DNA of 64,000 bases from Microbacterium algeriense (lineage in GTDB: Bacteria; Actinomycetota; Actinomycetes; Actinomycetales; Microbacteriaceae): the NCBI RefSeq assembly GCF_008868005.1, contig NZ_WAAO01000002.1, positions 682,001-746,000 on the forward strand. The letters run 5' to 3'. Under the pieces are notes generated by a model that did no database searches, was not told where the DNA came from, and saw only the letters and a list, made by a program, of their open reading frames with translations. Below, in pieces: positions 48,183 to 57,186 of the stretch. A program made the position numbers and the translations under genes. Position 1 is the stretch's first letter, and each line of letters opens with the position of its first letter.

Positions 48183-48777
48183 CTGCGCGCAGCGCCGCCT
48201 CCGCCATCGCGATCAGGACGCTCGCGGTGGCGGAGTGTCGCCGCGCGGTCGCGCGGGTGCTGTGCGGAGTCGAGTTGATCAGTCCGAAGCAGGCCTGGAC
48301 CCGGAGCCGCAAGGCGTCCCTGTCGTCGGCGAGGGTCTCGTCGAGAGCGGCGAGGGCGTCCATCCACAGTTCGATGTACGCGCGCTGCAGACGGCGCACC
48401 TCGGCTCGATCGCTGTCCGACAGGTAGGCGACGTCACGGTCCTGCACCTGGATGACCTCGGCATTGCCGAGCGCGAAGTCGACGTGGAAGCGGATCAGTC
48501 CGTGCATGCGCTTCTCGGGTTCGGACACGTCGGTGCCGACCTCGTCGCCGCCGCGCAGCAGGTCTTGGCTGACCTTGATCAGCACGGCGCCGAGCAGGGC
48601 CTGCTTCCCCGCGAAGTGCCGGTACACCGCGGGTCCGGACACGCCGACGGCTGCACCGATCTCCTCGAGGCTCACCCCGCTGTAGCCCCGGGCGGCGAAG
48701 AGACGTGCAGCCGCGTGCAGAAGGGCGTCGGAGCGCTCCGCCTTCGCGCGATCCCGTGCGGTGACCGGGGTTGTCAT
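48127..48777 (-). CDS. TetR family regulator
   Basis: 216-aa protein with an N-terminal HTH: LLHAAARLFAARGYSGVSLE, then IGAAVGVSGPAVYRHFAGKQ and ALLGAVLIKVSQDLL. The C-terminal ligand domain ends with a Pro/Gly-rich tail. It is divergent from the carboxylase operon, with a perfect palindrome 32 nt upstream of its start. It probably represses that operon, and possibly itself, responding to an acyl-CoA intermediate (inferred). Similar arrangements occur in branched-chain degradation loci. Confidence 0.87.
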   Translation of the reverse strand: MTTPVTARDRAKAERSDALLHAAARLFAARGYSGVSLEEIGAAVGVSGPAVYRHFAGKQALLGAVLIKVSQDLLRGGDEVGTDVSEPEKRMHGLIRFHVDFALGNAEVIQVQDRDVAYLSDSDRAEVRRLQRAYIELWMDALAALDETLADDRDALRLRVQACFGLINSTPHSTRATARRHSATASVLIAMAEAALRAATRGASPDPDPPGGPRPT

Positions 48778-48808
48778 CTCAGTTAATCCTCGCTAACCTG
48801 AAGCATCG

Positions 48809-48826
48809 GGTTAGTGAACACTAACC
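48809..48826. promoter_or_regulatory. Candidate TetR operator (perfect 18-bp palindrome)
   Basis: GGTTAGTGAACACTAACC is fully symmetric. A second, looser GTTA-N8-TAAC lies at 48782-48797, closer to the TetR start. Both sit between the divergent TetR and carboxylase genes. Confidence 0.65.
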
Positions 48827-48888
48827 GAAAGTGCATGCACCGCGCCAGGCCCTCGGCCGCGCGGACGTGGGTCAAGGAGGACATCACG

Positions 48889-50442
48889 ATGCCCGCTACC
48901 CAGGAGTCCCTGGCGCAGGAGCTGCGCGACCGTCTCGCCGTGGCCGCCAGGGGAGGCCCGGAATCGTCGCGCGAGCGGCATGTCGCTCGGGGCAAGATGC
49001 TTCCCCGCGACCGCGTCGCACGCCTGCTCGACGAGGGCAGCCCGTTCCTCGAAGTGGCGCCGCTCGCGGCCCACGGGCTGTATGGGGGAGAGGCTCCCGG
49101 AGCCGGCGTCATCGCCGGGATCGGACTGGTCCACGGCCGACACGTCATGGTCGTGTGCAACGACGCGACCGTGAAGGGCGGGACGTACTTCCCCCTCACG
49201 GTCAAGAAGCACCTGCGGGCGCAGGAGATCGCGTTGGAGAATCGCCTGCCGTGCCTCTACCTCGTCGACTCCGGCGGAGCCTTCCTGCCCAGACAGGACG
49301 AGGTGTTCCCCGACCGCGAGCACTTCGGACGCATCTTCTTCAACCAGGCCCGGATGTCGGCGGCCGGCATCCCGCAGCTCGCCGCGGTGCTCGGTTCCTG
49401 CACGGCAGGCGGCGCCTACGTACCGGCGATGAGCGACGAGACGATCATCGTCCGCGGGCAGGGCACGATCTTCCTCGGCGGCCCACCGCTGGTCAAGGCC
49501 GCGATCGGCGAGGTCGTCACGGCCGAAGAGCTCGGCGGCGGAGAACTCCACGCCCGCCGCAGCGGCGTCGTCGATCACCTCGCGGAGGACGACGAGCACG
49601 CGCTCGAGATCCTCCGCGACATCGTGGCCACCCTCCCGCCGCCCGTCGCACCCGCGTGGGACGTGGCGGAGAGCCGTGCCCCGTCCGAGCAGGGCTCGCT
49701 GTACGACGTCGTGCCCGTGGACGTCAACGCCGCCTATGACGTGCACGAGGTCATCGAGCGACTGATCGACGCCGACACCTTCCTCGAGTTCAAGCCCGAG
49801 TACGGCACCACACTGGTGACCGGGTTCGCGCGACTGCACGGGCATCCGATCGGCGTGATCGCCAACAACGGCGTCCTGTTCAGCGAATCGGCCCTGAAGG
49901 GCGCGCACTTCATCCAACTGTGCGACCAGCGCGGCATCCCCCTGCTCTTCCTGCAGAACATCACCGGGTTCATGGTCGGCTCCGACGCGGAGGCCGGCGG
50001 CATCGCGAAGGACGGCGCGAAGATGGTCACGGCCGTCGCCAGCACGCGCGTTCCCAAGCTCACCGTCATCATCGGCGGGTCGTTCGGCGCCGGGAACTAC
50101 TCGATGTGCGGGCGGGCGTACTCGCCGAGGTTCCTGTGGAGCTGGCCGGCCAGCCGGATCTCCGTGATGGGCGGCCCTCAGGCGGCCTCGGTGCTCGCCA
50201 CGGTCAAGGAGGACCAGCTCGGCGGTCGCGGAGAGAGCTGGAGCGACGAGCAGCGTGCGGCCTTCGAGGCCCCGATCCGCGAGCAGTACGAGCAGCAGGG
50301 CGAGCCGTATTACGCCACCGCGCGGCTGTGGGACGACGGCATCGTCGATCCCGCGCAGACCCGCGACCTGCTGGGTCTCGCCCTCGACGTGGTCGCCCGC
50401 AGCCCCCTGCCCGAGCCGCGTTTCGGCCTCTTCCGGATGTGA
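48889..50442 (+). CDS. accD1: Acyl-CoA carboxylase beta subunit (AccD1/MCC beta type)
   Basis: 517-aa carboxyltransferase that moves CO2 from biotin to an acyl-CoA, here probably 3-methylcrotonyl-Co[41 protein letters not shown] and [11 protein letters not shown] are carboxyltransferase motifs. Methylcrotonyl-CoA carboxylase is inferred from the similarity of gene order to Mtb accD1-accA1. The ATG at 48889 has AAGGAGG 8 nt upstream. It opens the operon accD1-accA1-acyl-CoA dehydrogenase-MaoC-CitE-like. Confidence 0.92.
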   Translation: MPATQESLAQELRDRLAVAARGGPESSRERHVARGKMLPRDRVARLLDEGSPFLEVAPLAAHGLYGGEAPGAGVIAGIGLVHGRHVMVVCNDATVKGGTYFPLTVKKHLRAQEIALENRLPCLYLVDSGGAFLPRQDEVFPDREHFGRIFFNQARMSAAGIPQLAAVLGSCTAGGAYVPAMSDETIIVRGQGTIFLGGPPLVKAAIGEVVTAEELGGGELHARRSGVVDHLAEDDEHALEILRDIVATLPPPVAPAWDVAESRAPSEQGSLYDVVPVDVNAAYDVHEVIERLIDADTFLEFKPEYGTTLVTGFARLHGHPIGVIANNGVLFSESALKGAHFIQLCDQRGIPLLFLQNITGFMVGSDAEAGGIAKDGAKMVTAVASTRVPKLTVIIGGSFGAGNYSMCGRAYSPRFLWSWPASRISVMGGPQAASVLATVKEDQLGGRGESWSDEQRAAFEAPIREQYEQQGEPYYATARLWDDGIVDPAQTRDLLGLALDVVARSPLPEPRFGLFRM

Positions 50443-50447
50443 GTGCG

Positions 50448-52364
50448 ATGTCTTCCTCCCGAGCTGTCTCCTTCCACACCGTGCTCGTCGCCAATCGCGG
50501 CGAGATCGCCCGGCGCGTCATCCGCACGCTGCGGGCGCTCGGCATCCGCAGCGTCGCGGTCTACAGCGATGCCGACGCCGCGGCACCCCACGTGCGCGAA
50601 GCCGATGTCGCCGTCCGGATCGGGCCGGCGCCCGCAGCCGAGTCCTACCTCGACATCGATGCGGTGATCGCGGCCGCCCGCCGTACCGGTGCGCAGGCGA
50701 TCCACCCCGGCTACGGCTTCTTGTCCGAGAGCGTCGGACTGGCGGAGGCGTGCGCGGAGAGCGGCATCGTCTTCGTCGGGCCCTCGGTCGAGGCGCTCCA
50801 GATCATGGGCGACAAGGCGCGCGCCCGGGAGCACGTCCTGCGGTACGGCGTCCCGGTCGTGCCCGGCTTCGACGCAAAGGGCCCTTCCGACCTGGAGATC
50901 GCCGAAGAGGCGGAGCGGGTGGGCTACCCCCTTCTGGTCAAGCCCAGTGCCGGCGGCGGCGGGAAGGGCATGGAGGTCGTCTTCGATGCCGGAGGACTCG
51001 CATCCGCACTCGCCTCGGCTCGCCGCGTGGCGTCGGCGGCGTTCGGGGACGACTCCCTCATCCTCGAACGCCTCATCCGCCGCCCGCGCCACATCGAGGT
51101 GCAGGTCTTCGGCGACGCGACCGGGAAGGTGGTGGCTCTCGGCGAGCGCGAGTGCACCCTGCAACGTCGGCATCAGAAGGTCATGGAGGAGGCGCCGTCC
51201 GCCGGGATCCCGATGCCGACCAGAGAGCGGCTGCTCTCCGCCGCGGTGCTGGCGGCCGAGAGCGTCGCGTACGTCGGGGCGGGGACCGTCGAGTTCCTGA
51301 TCGACGCCGACGCGCCCGACGACGTCTTCTTCATCGAGATGAACACCCGGCTCCAGGTCGAGCATCCCGTGACGGAGGAGGTCACCGGCCTTGATCTCGT
51401 CGCGCTGCAGCTGCGAGCGGCGGACGGGCGTGCGCTCGACATCGACGTGCACGTGCACGGTCACGCGGTGGAGGCCCGCGTGTACGCCGAGTCGCCGGAG
51501 CGCGGCTTCCTTCCGTCCACCGGCTCGGTGCTCCTGTTCGAGGCGCCCCCGGGAGTGCGGGTGGACGCGGCTATCGAGACCGGCAGCGATGTGACGGGGT
51601 TCTACGATCCGATGATCGCGAAGGTGATCGCCTTCGCCGAGGATCGCGAGACCGCACTGGCGCGGCTGGACGAGGCGCTGTCCCGCACGGTCGTGCTGGG
51701 CGTCGAGACGAACATCGCGTTCCTGCGCACGCTGTGCCGCAACCCGCGTGTCATCGCCGGCGATCTGGACACCGGTCTCATCGAGTCCCTGCTCCCGATC
51801 GAGCCGCAGGCACCGTCGCGCGCGCAGGTCGCCGCCGCGTCCGCCGCGAGCCGGACGGAGGCTCCGATCCGGACGAGTCCGCTGTGGCGGGATCTGCCGG
51901 GATGGCGGCTCGGCGCGGATCATGCGGAGCGCGCTCCGTTCGTGGTGCTCACCGACTCCGAGGAGCTCGTGGAGTACGACGGCGCGGCGGGCGCACTGCC
52001 GCAGGGCGTCCGTGCGGCCGTGGACGCGGACCGTGCGGTCTGGGTGGCGGAGGAGGGGCGGACGGTGCGCCTGCGCCCCCTCGACAGGCGCGCCCGGCTG
52101 CGTCGCCGTCTCGCCGACGGCGTCGCCGGATCCACCGCCACGGAGCCGGAGGGACGAGCCCCCATGCCCGGGAGCGTCGTGGCGGTGCATGTGACGGACG
52201 GAGCGGAGGTCTCAGCCGGAGCCCCGCTCGTCTCGATCGAGGCGATGAAGATGGAGCATCAGGTGCTCGCGCCGCACGACGGCGTGGTGCGGCTGCTGGT
52301 CGCCGTGGGCGATCAGGTGCGGCGCGATCAGCCGGTCGCCCGCGTGACGACGGAGGAGAGATGA
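50448..52364 (+). CDS. accA1: Biotin-dependent acyl-CoA carboxylase alpha subunit (AccA1/MCC alpha type)
   Basis: 638-aa fusion of biotin carboxylase and carrier domains. VLVANRGEIARRVIRTLRAL opens the BC domain, with ATP-grasp loop KPSAGGGGKGMEVV and EMNTRLQVEHPVTEEVTG. The biotin lysine is Lys601 in SIEAMKMEHQV. In between is a lineage-variable linker (about 440-560). Starts 6 nt after accD1 and overlaps the next ATG (ATGA). With AccD1 it forms the holoenzyme. Confidence 0.93.
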   Translation: MSSSRAVSFHTVLVANRGEIARRVIRTLRALGIRSVAVYSDADAAAPHVREADVAVRIGPAPAAESYLDIDAVIAAARRTGAQAIHPGYGFLSESVGLAEACAESGIVFVGPSVEALQIMGDKARAREHVLRYGVPVVPGFDAKGPSDLEIAEEAERVGYPLLVKPSAGGGGKGMEVVFDAGGLASALASARRVASAAFGDDSLILERLIRRPRHIEVQVFGDATGKVVALGERECTLQRRHQKVMEEAPSAGIPMPTRERLLSAAVLAAESVAYVGAGTVEFLIDADAPDDVFFIEMNTRLQVEHPVTEEVTGLDLVALQLRAADGRALDIDVHVHGHAVEARVYAESPERGFLPSTGSVLLFEAPPGVRVDAAIETGSDVTGFYDPMIAKVIAFAEDRETALARLDEALSRTVVLGVETNIAFLRTLCRNPRVIAGDLDTGLIESLLPIEPQAPSRAQVAAASAASRTEAPIRTSPLWRDLPGWRLGADHAERAPFVVLTDSEELVEYDGAAGALPQGVRAAVDADRAVWVAEEGRTVRLRPLDRRARLRRRLADGVAGSTATEPEGRAPMPGSVVAVHVTDGAEVSAGAPLVSIEAMKMEHQVLAPHDGVVRLLVAVGDQVRRDQPVARVTTEER

Positions 52365-53515
52365 GCATGGAAGACCTGTCCGAGGAGGAGCGCGAGCTCG
52401 CCGCGATGGTGCGGGATTTCGCCGACACCGTGGTCGCGCCGCAGTCCTATGAGGCTGATAGGACGCACACCCTGTCCATGGAGGTCGTCTCGCAGATGGG
52501 CGATCTGGGGCTGTTCGGGCTCCCGTTCCCCGAGGAGTACGGCGGGCAGGGCGGCGACTACATGGCGCTCGGCATCGCGATCGAGGCCCTCGGCCGCGTC
52601 GACCAGTCCATCGCCATCACGCTCGAGGCCGGCGTGAGCCTCGGCGCCATGCCGATCCACCGTTTCGGCACCGACGCTCAGCGTCAGGAGCTGCTTCCCG
52701 ACCTGCTGGCCGGACGCGCACTCGCGGGCTTCGGGCTCACCGAACCCGAAGCAGGCAGTGACGCCGGCGCCACCAGGACCACGGCCCGGCTCGACGGCGA
52801 CGAGTGGGTGATCGACGGATCCAAGCAGTTCATCACCAATTCGGGGACGCCGATCACCCGCTTCGTCACCGTCACCGCCGTGACCGGGAGCGAGAACGGT
52901 CGCAAGGAGATCTCGACGATCATCGTCCCGAACGGCACGCCGGGGTTCACCGTCGAGGCGCCCTACGACAAAGTCGGCTGGAACGCGTCGGACACGCATC
53001 CGCTGACTTTCGACGGCGCGCGGGTGCCGGCGGCGAACCTGGTGGGCGAGCGGGGGAGCGGCTTCCGCAACTTCCTCAGCATCCTAGACGAGGGCCGGAT
53101 CGCCATCGCGGCGCTCTCCACCGGGGCCGCGGAAGGATGCCTGGAGGCGGCCGTCGACTACGCGAAGAGCCGCACGATCTTCGGCAGTGCGCTCAGCACG
53201 CGCCAGAACGCCCAGTTCACGCTCGCCCGGATGCGGGCACGTGTGCACACGGCCCGGCTGGCATGGCACCACGCCGCTCGTCTGCGCGATGCCGGGAAGC
53301 CGTTCGCGGAGGCGGCGGCGATCGCCAAGCTCGTCGCCGGAGAGGCCGCGATGGACAACGCGCGGGATGCGACGCAGATCTTCGGCGGGAACGGCTTCAT
53401 GAACGAGTTCCCGGTCGCCCGCCACTACCGTGATTCGAAGATCCTCGAGATCGGAGAGGGCACCACCGAGGTGCAGCTGCTCGTGATCGCCCGGGGTCTC
53501 GGACTGGCCGGGTAG
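52361..53515 (+). CDS. Acyl-CoA dehydrogenase (FadE19-like; likely isovaleryl-CoA or branched-chain)
   Basis: 384-aa FAD enzyme that makes the 2,3-double bond in acyl-CoA. FGLPFPEEYGGQGGDYMAL, AGFGLTEPEAGSDAGATRTT and QIFGGNGFMNEFPVARHYRD are family motifs. The base is at Glu366 (EIGEGTTEVQ), the usual position rather than that of mammalian isovaleryl-CoA dehydrogenase, where this site is not Glu. The operon suggests a branched substrate, but the sequence alone leaves short-chain options open. ATG at 52361 follows CGGAGGAGAG. Confidence 0.9.
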   Translation: MSMEDLSEEERELAAMVRDFADTVVAPQSYEADRTHTLSMEVVSQMGDLGLFGLPFPEEYGGQGGDYMALGIAIEALGRVDQSIAITLEAGVSLGAMPIHRFGTDAQRQELLPDLLAGRALAGFGLTEPEAGSDAGATRTTARLDGDEWVIDGSKQFITNSGTPITRFVTVTAVTGSENGRKEISTIIVPNGTPGFTVEAPYDKVGWNASDTHPLTFDGARVPAANLVGERGSGFRNFLSILDEGRIAIAALSTGAAEGCLEAAVDYAKSRTIFGSALSTRQNAQFTLARMRARVHTARLAWHHAARLRDAGKPFAEAAAIAKLVAGEAAMDNARDATQIFGGNGFMNEFPVARHYRDSKILEIGEGTTEVQLLVIARGLGLAG

Positions 53516-53557
53516 CGTGGCTTCATGCGCCGCTCGGAGCGACCGGAAGGAGCCGAC

Positions 53558-54046
53558 GTGACGACCACCGACATCCTGCAGAGGGGGCTGTACTACGAGG
53601 AGTTCGCGGTCGATGCCCGGTACCTGCACCGGCCGGGCCGCACGGCGACCGAAGCGGACAACGTGCTGTTCACGACGCTGACGATGAACACCCAGGCACT
53701 CCACCTCGACGCCGCGTTCGCCGATGCCCAGGCACCCTTCCACGCGCGGCTGATGAACTCCATGTGGACGCTCTCCACGATGGTGGGCTCATCGGTCGCA
53801 CAGCTGACGCAGGGGACCCTGGTCGCGCAGCTCGGCTTCGGCGACGTGGCCTTCCCGCATCCGCTCTTCGCCGGTGACACGCTGTACACCGAGAGCGTCG
53901 TCGTGGACAAGCGCCTCTCCTCGTCGCGACCGGGTCAGGGGATCGTGACGATCGCGCACACGGGCCGCAATCAGGACGACACGGTGGTGGCGACGGCCGT
54001 CCGGACCGTGCTCGTGCACCGTCTGCCGGAAGGGGGCGCATCATGA
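53558..54046 (+). CDS. MaoC-like dehydratase
   Basis: 162-aa hotdog-fold hydratase. GLYYEEFAVDARYLHRPGRT and the LFAGDTLYTESVVVDKRL region are the MaoC pattern. In leucine degradation it would hydrate 3-methylglutaconyl-CoA in place of a crotonase, as suggested for the neighbour of Mtb Rv2498c. GTG at 53558 has GGAAGGAG just upstream; a longer form from 53525 is possible. ATGA overlap with the lyase gene. Confidence 0.85.
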   Translation: MTTTDILQRGLYYEEFAVDARYLHRPGRTATEADNVLFTTLTMNTQALHLDAAFADAQAPFHARLMNSMWTLSTMVGSSVAQLTQGTLVAQLGFGDVAFPHPLFAGDTLYTESVVVDKRLSSSRPGQGIVTIAHTGRNQDDTVVATAVRTVLVHRLPEGGAS

Positions 54047-54849
54047 CCTTCGACCTCGGACCGGCGCTGCTGTTCTGCCCTGCGGATCGCCCGGAGCGGT
54101 TCGGCAAGGCGCTCGACCGTGCCGATGCGGTGATCCTCGATCTCGAGGACGCGGTGCTTCCGGAGGCGAAAGCCGCCGCGCGGGAGCACCTCGTCGGCGC
54201 AGACCTCGACCCCGCACGCGTGATCGTGCGGGTGAACGCCCCGGCGGGTGAAGACTTCGGCGCGGACCTCGAAGCGGTGGCCAGAACCGCTTTCCGCACG
54301 GTCATGGTCGCCAAGACGGAGAGCGCGGACGCCCTCTCGACGTTCTCGGAGGACTATTCCGTGATCGCGCTGTGCGAGACGGCGCGCGGCATCCATGCGG
54401 CGGCGGAGATCGCGGCCCACCCCCGGATCGTCGGCATGATGTGGGGGGCGGAGGACCTGGTGGCCTCGCTCGGCGGGACGTCGTCGCGGCGTCCGGATGG
54501 CGGTTACCGGGACATCGCCCGCCACGCCCGATCGCGGGTCCTGCTCGAAGCCGGGGCGCAGGGGAAGGCGGCGATCGACGCGGTGCACATCGACATCGAC
54601 GACGTCGCCGGACTCGAGGAGGAGGCGCGCGATGCGGTCGCCTCCGGGTTCCGAGCGACCGCGTGCATCCACCCGGCGCAGGTCGAGGTGATCCGCGCCG
54701 CCTACCGGCCGGACGAGGCGACGGTCGCCTGGGCGCGCGACATCCTTGCCGCGGCCGAGGGGGAGCGGGGCGTGTTCCGTTTCCGAGGACGCATGGTCGA
54801 CGAGCCCGTGCTGCGCCACGCGCGCTCGGTCATCGTCCGCGCCGGCTGA
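54043..54849 (+). CDS. CitE-like beta-hydroxyacyl-CoA lyase (HpcH/HpaI family)
   Basis: 268-aa TIM-barrel lyase. ALLFCPADRPERFGKALDRA begins it, with VILDLEDAVLPEAK carrying metal-binding acidic residues and MMWGAEDLVASLGG a second site. It resembles Mtb Rv2498c, a lyase active on (R)-3-hydroxy-3-methylglutaryl-CoA and other beta-hydroxyacyl-CoAs. Here it would close the leucine path by giving acetoacetate and acetyl-CoA. Last gene of the operon; no separate HMG-CoA lyase is in the window. Confidence 0.88.
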   Translation: MTFDLGPALLFCPADRPERFGKALDRADAVILDLEDAVLPEAKAAAREHLVGADLDPARVIVRVNAPAGEDFGADLEAVARTAFRTVMVAKTESADALSTFSEDYSVIALCETARGIHAAAEIAAHPRIVGMMWGAEDLVASLGGTSSRRPDGGYRDIARHARSRVLLEAGAQGKAAIDAVHIDIDDVAGLEEEARDAVASGFRATACIHPAQVEVIRAAYRPDEATVAWARDILAAAEGERGVFRFRGRMVDEPVLRHARSVIVRAG

Positions 54850-54867
54850 GCGCGGAGAGGGGGCGGA

Positions 54868-55455
54868 TCAGAGGACCGGGCTCTCCTCGAGAAGTCGCAG
54901 ATACCCGGGCGCGGCGACGAAGCGATGGACCGAGCCGTTCTTCAGCACCTCGCCGTCGCGCGGGAGGGTCCCGCCAGAGACGTGATCGATCACGGCGCGG
55001 ATGACGCCGCCATGGGCGACGACGAGGACGGACTCGGCACGCGGCGAGGAGCGGCGACGCGCCTCCCTGGCGATCGCGTGCAGAGCCGAGATCGCGCGCT
55101 CTCCGACCTCGTGGAGGGACTCGGCGCCGGGGACCTCGGCGTGCCAGTCCCCGTAGGTCTGGATGTAGTCGGGGACGAGCATTCCCTCTCCGTCGCCGAA
55201 CTCGCGCTCGCGCAGGTCGGGCACGATGCCCGTGATCTGCAGGCCGAGCCGCTCCGCGATGATCTCGGCGGTCTCCCGCGCGCGCAGCAGCGGACTCGTG
55301 TAGACCGCGTGGTGCGTGCTCCCGGCGAGCTTCTCCGCCGCCCAGCGCGCATCCTCGCGGCCGGTGTCGTTGAGGGGGATGTCGGTGGACCCCTGGATCC
55401 GCCGAGCGAGATTCCAGTCGGTCTGACCGTGGCGGATGAGGGTGAGGTGGGTCAC
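54868..55455 (-). CDS. Histidine phosphatase family protein
   Basis: 195-aa phosphoglycerate mutase-like phosphatase. LTLIRHGQTDWNLARRIQG has the catalytic His9 in RHG. A second His is in LVVAHGGVIRAV, and TSPLLRARETAEII is also diagnostic. Its substrate is unknown. The GTG start overlaps the sirtuin stop by 4 nt, so it is second in that pair. Confidence 0.9.
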   Translation of the reverse strand: MTHLTLIRHGQTDWNLARRIQGSTDIPLNDTGREDARWAAEKLAGSTHHAVYTSPLLRARETAEIIAERLGLQITGIVPDLREREFGDGEGMLVPDYIQTYGDWHAEVPGAESLHEVGERAISALHAIAREARRRSSPRAESVLVVAHGGVIRAVIDHVSGGTLPRDGEVLKNGSVHRFVAAPGYLRLLEESPVL

Positions 55456-56291
55456 GGGAGCAGCTCCTGGAGGGCGGGAAGGACGTCACTGGTACCGGCG
55501 GCGATCGTGAGATCCGCCCAGGCGTCCGCGCGGGTGGGTTCGCGGTTCACGATGATGAGGGGGATGCTGCGTCGCCGCGCCCGCTCGACGAGGCGCACGC
55601 CCGAGTTCACCACGAGCGACGAGCCGGCGACGATGAGCGCCGAACTCGATCGCAGGAGGGACTCCGCCGCACGGAACCGCCCCTGGGGAACGTACTCCCC
55701 GAAGAACACGACGTCCGGCTTCAGCATCCCGCCGCACACGGTGCAGACGGGGACGATGAAACCGTCCGTGGTCTCCGGGAGGACGTCGCCGTCGGGGTTG
55801 AGCGCCACGTTCTCCGGGACCGTGATCCACGGGTTGAGCTCTTCGATCTGCACCGCGATGTCGCGGCGGTCGAACACCTGGCCGCAGTGCAGGCAGAGGA
55901 CCCGGCGCATCGTGCCGTGCACCTCGATCACGTGCGAGCTGCCCGCGCGCAGATGCAGTCCGTCGACGTTCTGGGTGATGACGCCGGAGACGCTCCCCGC
56001 GGCCTCGAGCTGGGCGAGGGCGATGTGCCCCGCGTTGGGCTCGGCGCGGGCGAAGGCACGCCACCCGAGGTGACCGCCCACCCAGTACCGGCGGCGGGCC
56101 GCTTCGTCGCCGAGATAGGTCTGGATCGTCATCGGATCGCTGCGGGTCCTGGCGCCTTCGCCGCGGTACGCGGGGATGCCGGAGTCGGTGGAGATGCCGG
56201 CCCCGGTGAGGAGGGCGATGCGCCTGCCCCGCAGCAGGTCGGCGGCGCGGGCGACAGCGGCCGACAGCTCGGCGGGGCTCGACACGCTCAC
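55452..56291 (-). CDS. Sir2-family NAD-dependent deacylase
   Basis: 279-aa sirtuin. GAGISTDSGIPAYRG binds NAD+, QNVDGLH and the catalytic His of EVHGTM follow. The zinc site has two Cys pairs (CLHCG and CTVCGG). VVFFGEYVP fits the bacterial group. It could remove acyl groups from lysines of metabolic enzymes; no acetyltransferase is adjacent. Coupled to a phosphatase gene. Confidence 0.93.
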   Translation of the reverse strand: MSVSSPAELSAAVARAADLLRGRRIALLTGAGISTDSGIPAYRGEGARTRSDPMTIQTYLGDEAARRRYWVGGHLGWRAFARAEPNAGHIALAQLEAAGSVSGVITQNVDGLHLRAGSSHVIEVHGTMRRVLCLHCGQVFDRRDIAVQIEELNPWITVPENVALNPDGDVLPETTDGFIVPVCTVCGGMLKPDVVFFGEYVPQGRFRAAESLLRSSSALIVAGSSLVVNSGVRLVERARRRSIPLIIVNREPTRADAWADLTIAAGTSDVLPALQELLP

Positions 56292-56382
56292 AGGACCTCC
56301 TCCGGCAAGTCTACGGGGCGCTTCCGACCCCGCGCCCTGTCCTCGACGCGGGGGAGCGCGCTCCGGATGGCAGAGTGGTCGG

Positions 56383-57183
56383 GTGGAACTCCTGCATGTG
56401 GACGACGCCGACGATGCTCGGCTCGACGACTACCGCTCGCTCACCGACACCGCACTCCGCGCGGCGCGGGAGCCCGAGGGCGGTCTGTACATCGCGGAGT
56501 CCGCGAAGGTCATCGCGCGCGCTGTCGAAGCCGGGCACCGCCCGCGATCGGTGATGGTGCAGCGGCGCTGGGTGGAGGGGATGCGCGACCTGCTCGACTC
56601 GGTCGACGTCCCGGTCTACGTCGTGCCGGACGCCGTGGCGGAGGCGGTGACGGGGTTCGCCGTGCACCGCGGCGCACTCGCGTCGATGCACCGACCGTCG
56701 CTGCCCGCCGTCGCCGACGTGCTCGCCGATGCCTCGCTCGTGCTGGTGCTGGAGGACATCGGCGATCACACCAACGTCGGCGCCGCATTCCGCGCGGCGG
56801 CCGGGCTGGGCGCCGACGCTGTGCTTGTCTCTCCGCGGTGCGCCGATCCGCTCTACCGCCGCAGCGTGCGGGTGAGCATGGGAACCGTCTTCCAGGTGCC
56901 GTGGACCCGCATGCCGGATTGGGCGTCGGCTGTGGCGGACCTGCACGGGGCGGGCTTCGACGTCGCCGCCCTCGCCTTGAGCGAAGATGCCGTGACGCTC
57001 GACGCCTACGTCGCTCGACGCCCGGAGCGCGTCGCCCTGGTCCTGGGCTCGGAGGGGGACGGGCTCTCGCGGGCGGCGATCGAGAGCGCTGACACGGTGG
57101 TGACGATCCCGATGTCCGGGGGAGTGGACTCGCTCAACGTCGCCTCGGCTGCCGCCGTCGCACTCTGGGCGTTGAAGAGCTGA
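56383..57183 (+). CDS. SpoU/TrmH-type RNA 2'-O-methyltransferase
   Basis: 266-aa SPOUT methyltransferase. A substrate-binding N-terminal domain (LHVDDADDARLDDYRSLTDT) is followed by the knot domain: LVLVLEDIGDHTNVGAAFRA, ALVLGSEGDGLSRAAIESAD and IPMSGGVDSLNVASAAAVAL. These are motifs 1 to 3. rRNA versus tRNA target is not decidable. GTG start, with CAGAGT 6 nt upstream. Confidence 0.92.
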   Translation: MELLHVDDADDARLDDYRSLTDTALRAAREPEGGLYIAESAKVIARAVEAGHRPRSVMVQRRWVEGMRDLLDSVDVPVYVVPDAVAEAVTGFAVHRGALASMHRPSLPAVADVLADASLVLVLEDIGDHTNVGAAFRAAAGLGADAVLVSPRCADPLYRRSVRVSMGTVFQVPWTRMPDWASAVADLHGAGFDVAALALSEDAVTLDAYVARRPERVALVLGSEGDGLSRAAIESADTVVTIPMSGGVDSLNVASAAAVALWALKS

Positions 57184-57186
57184 CCG

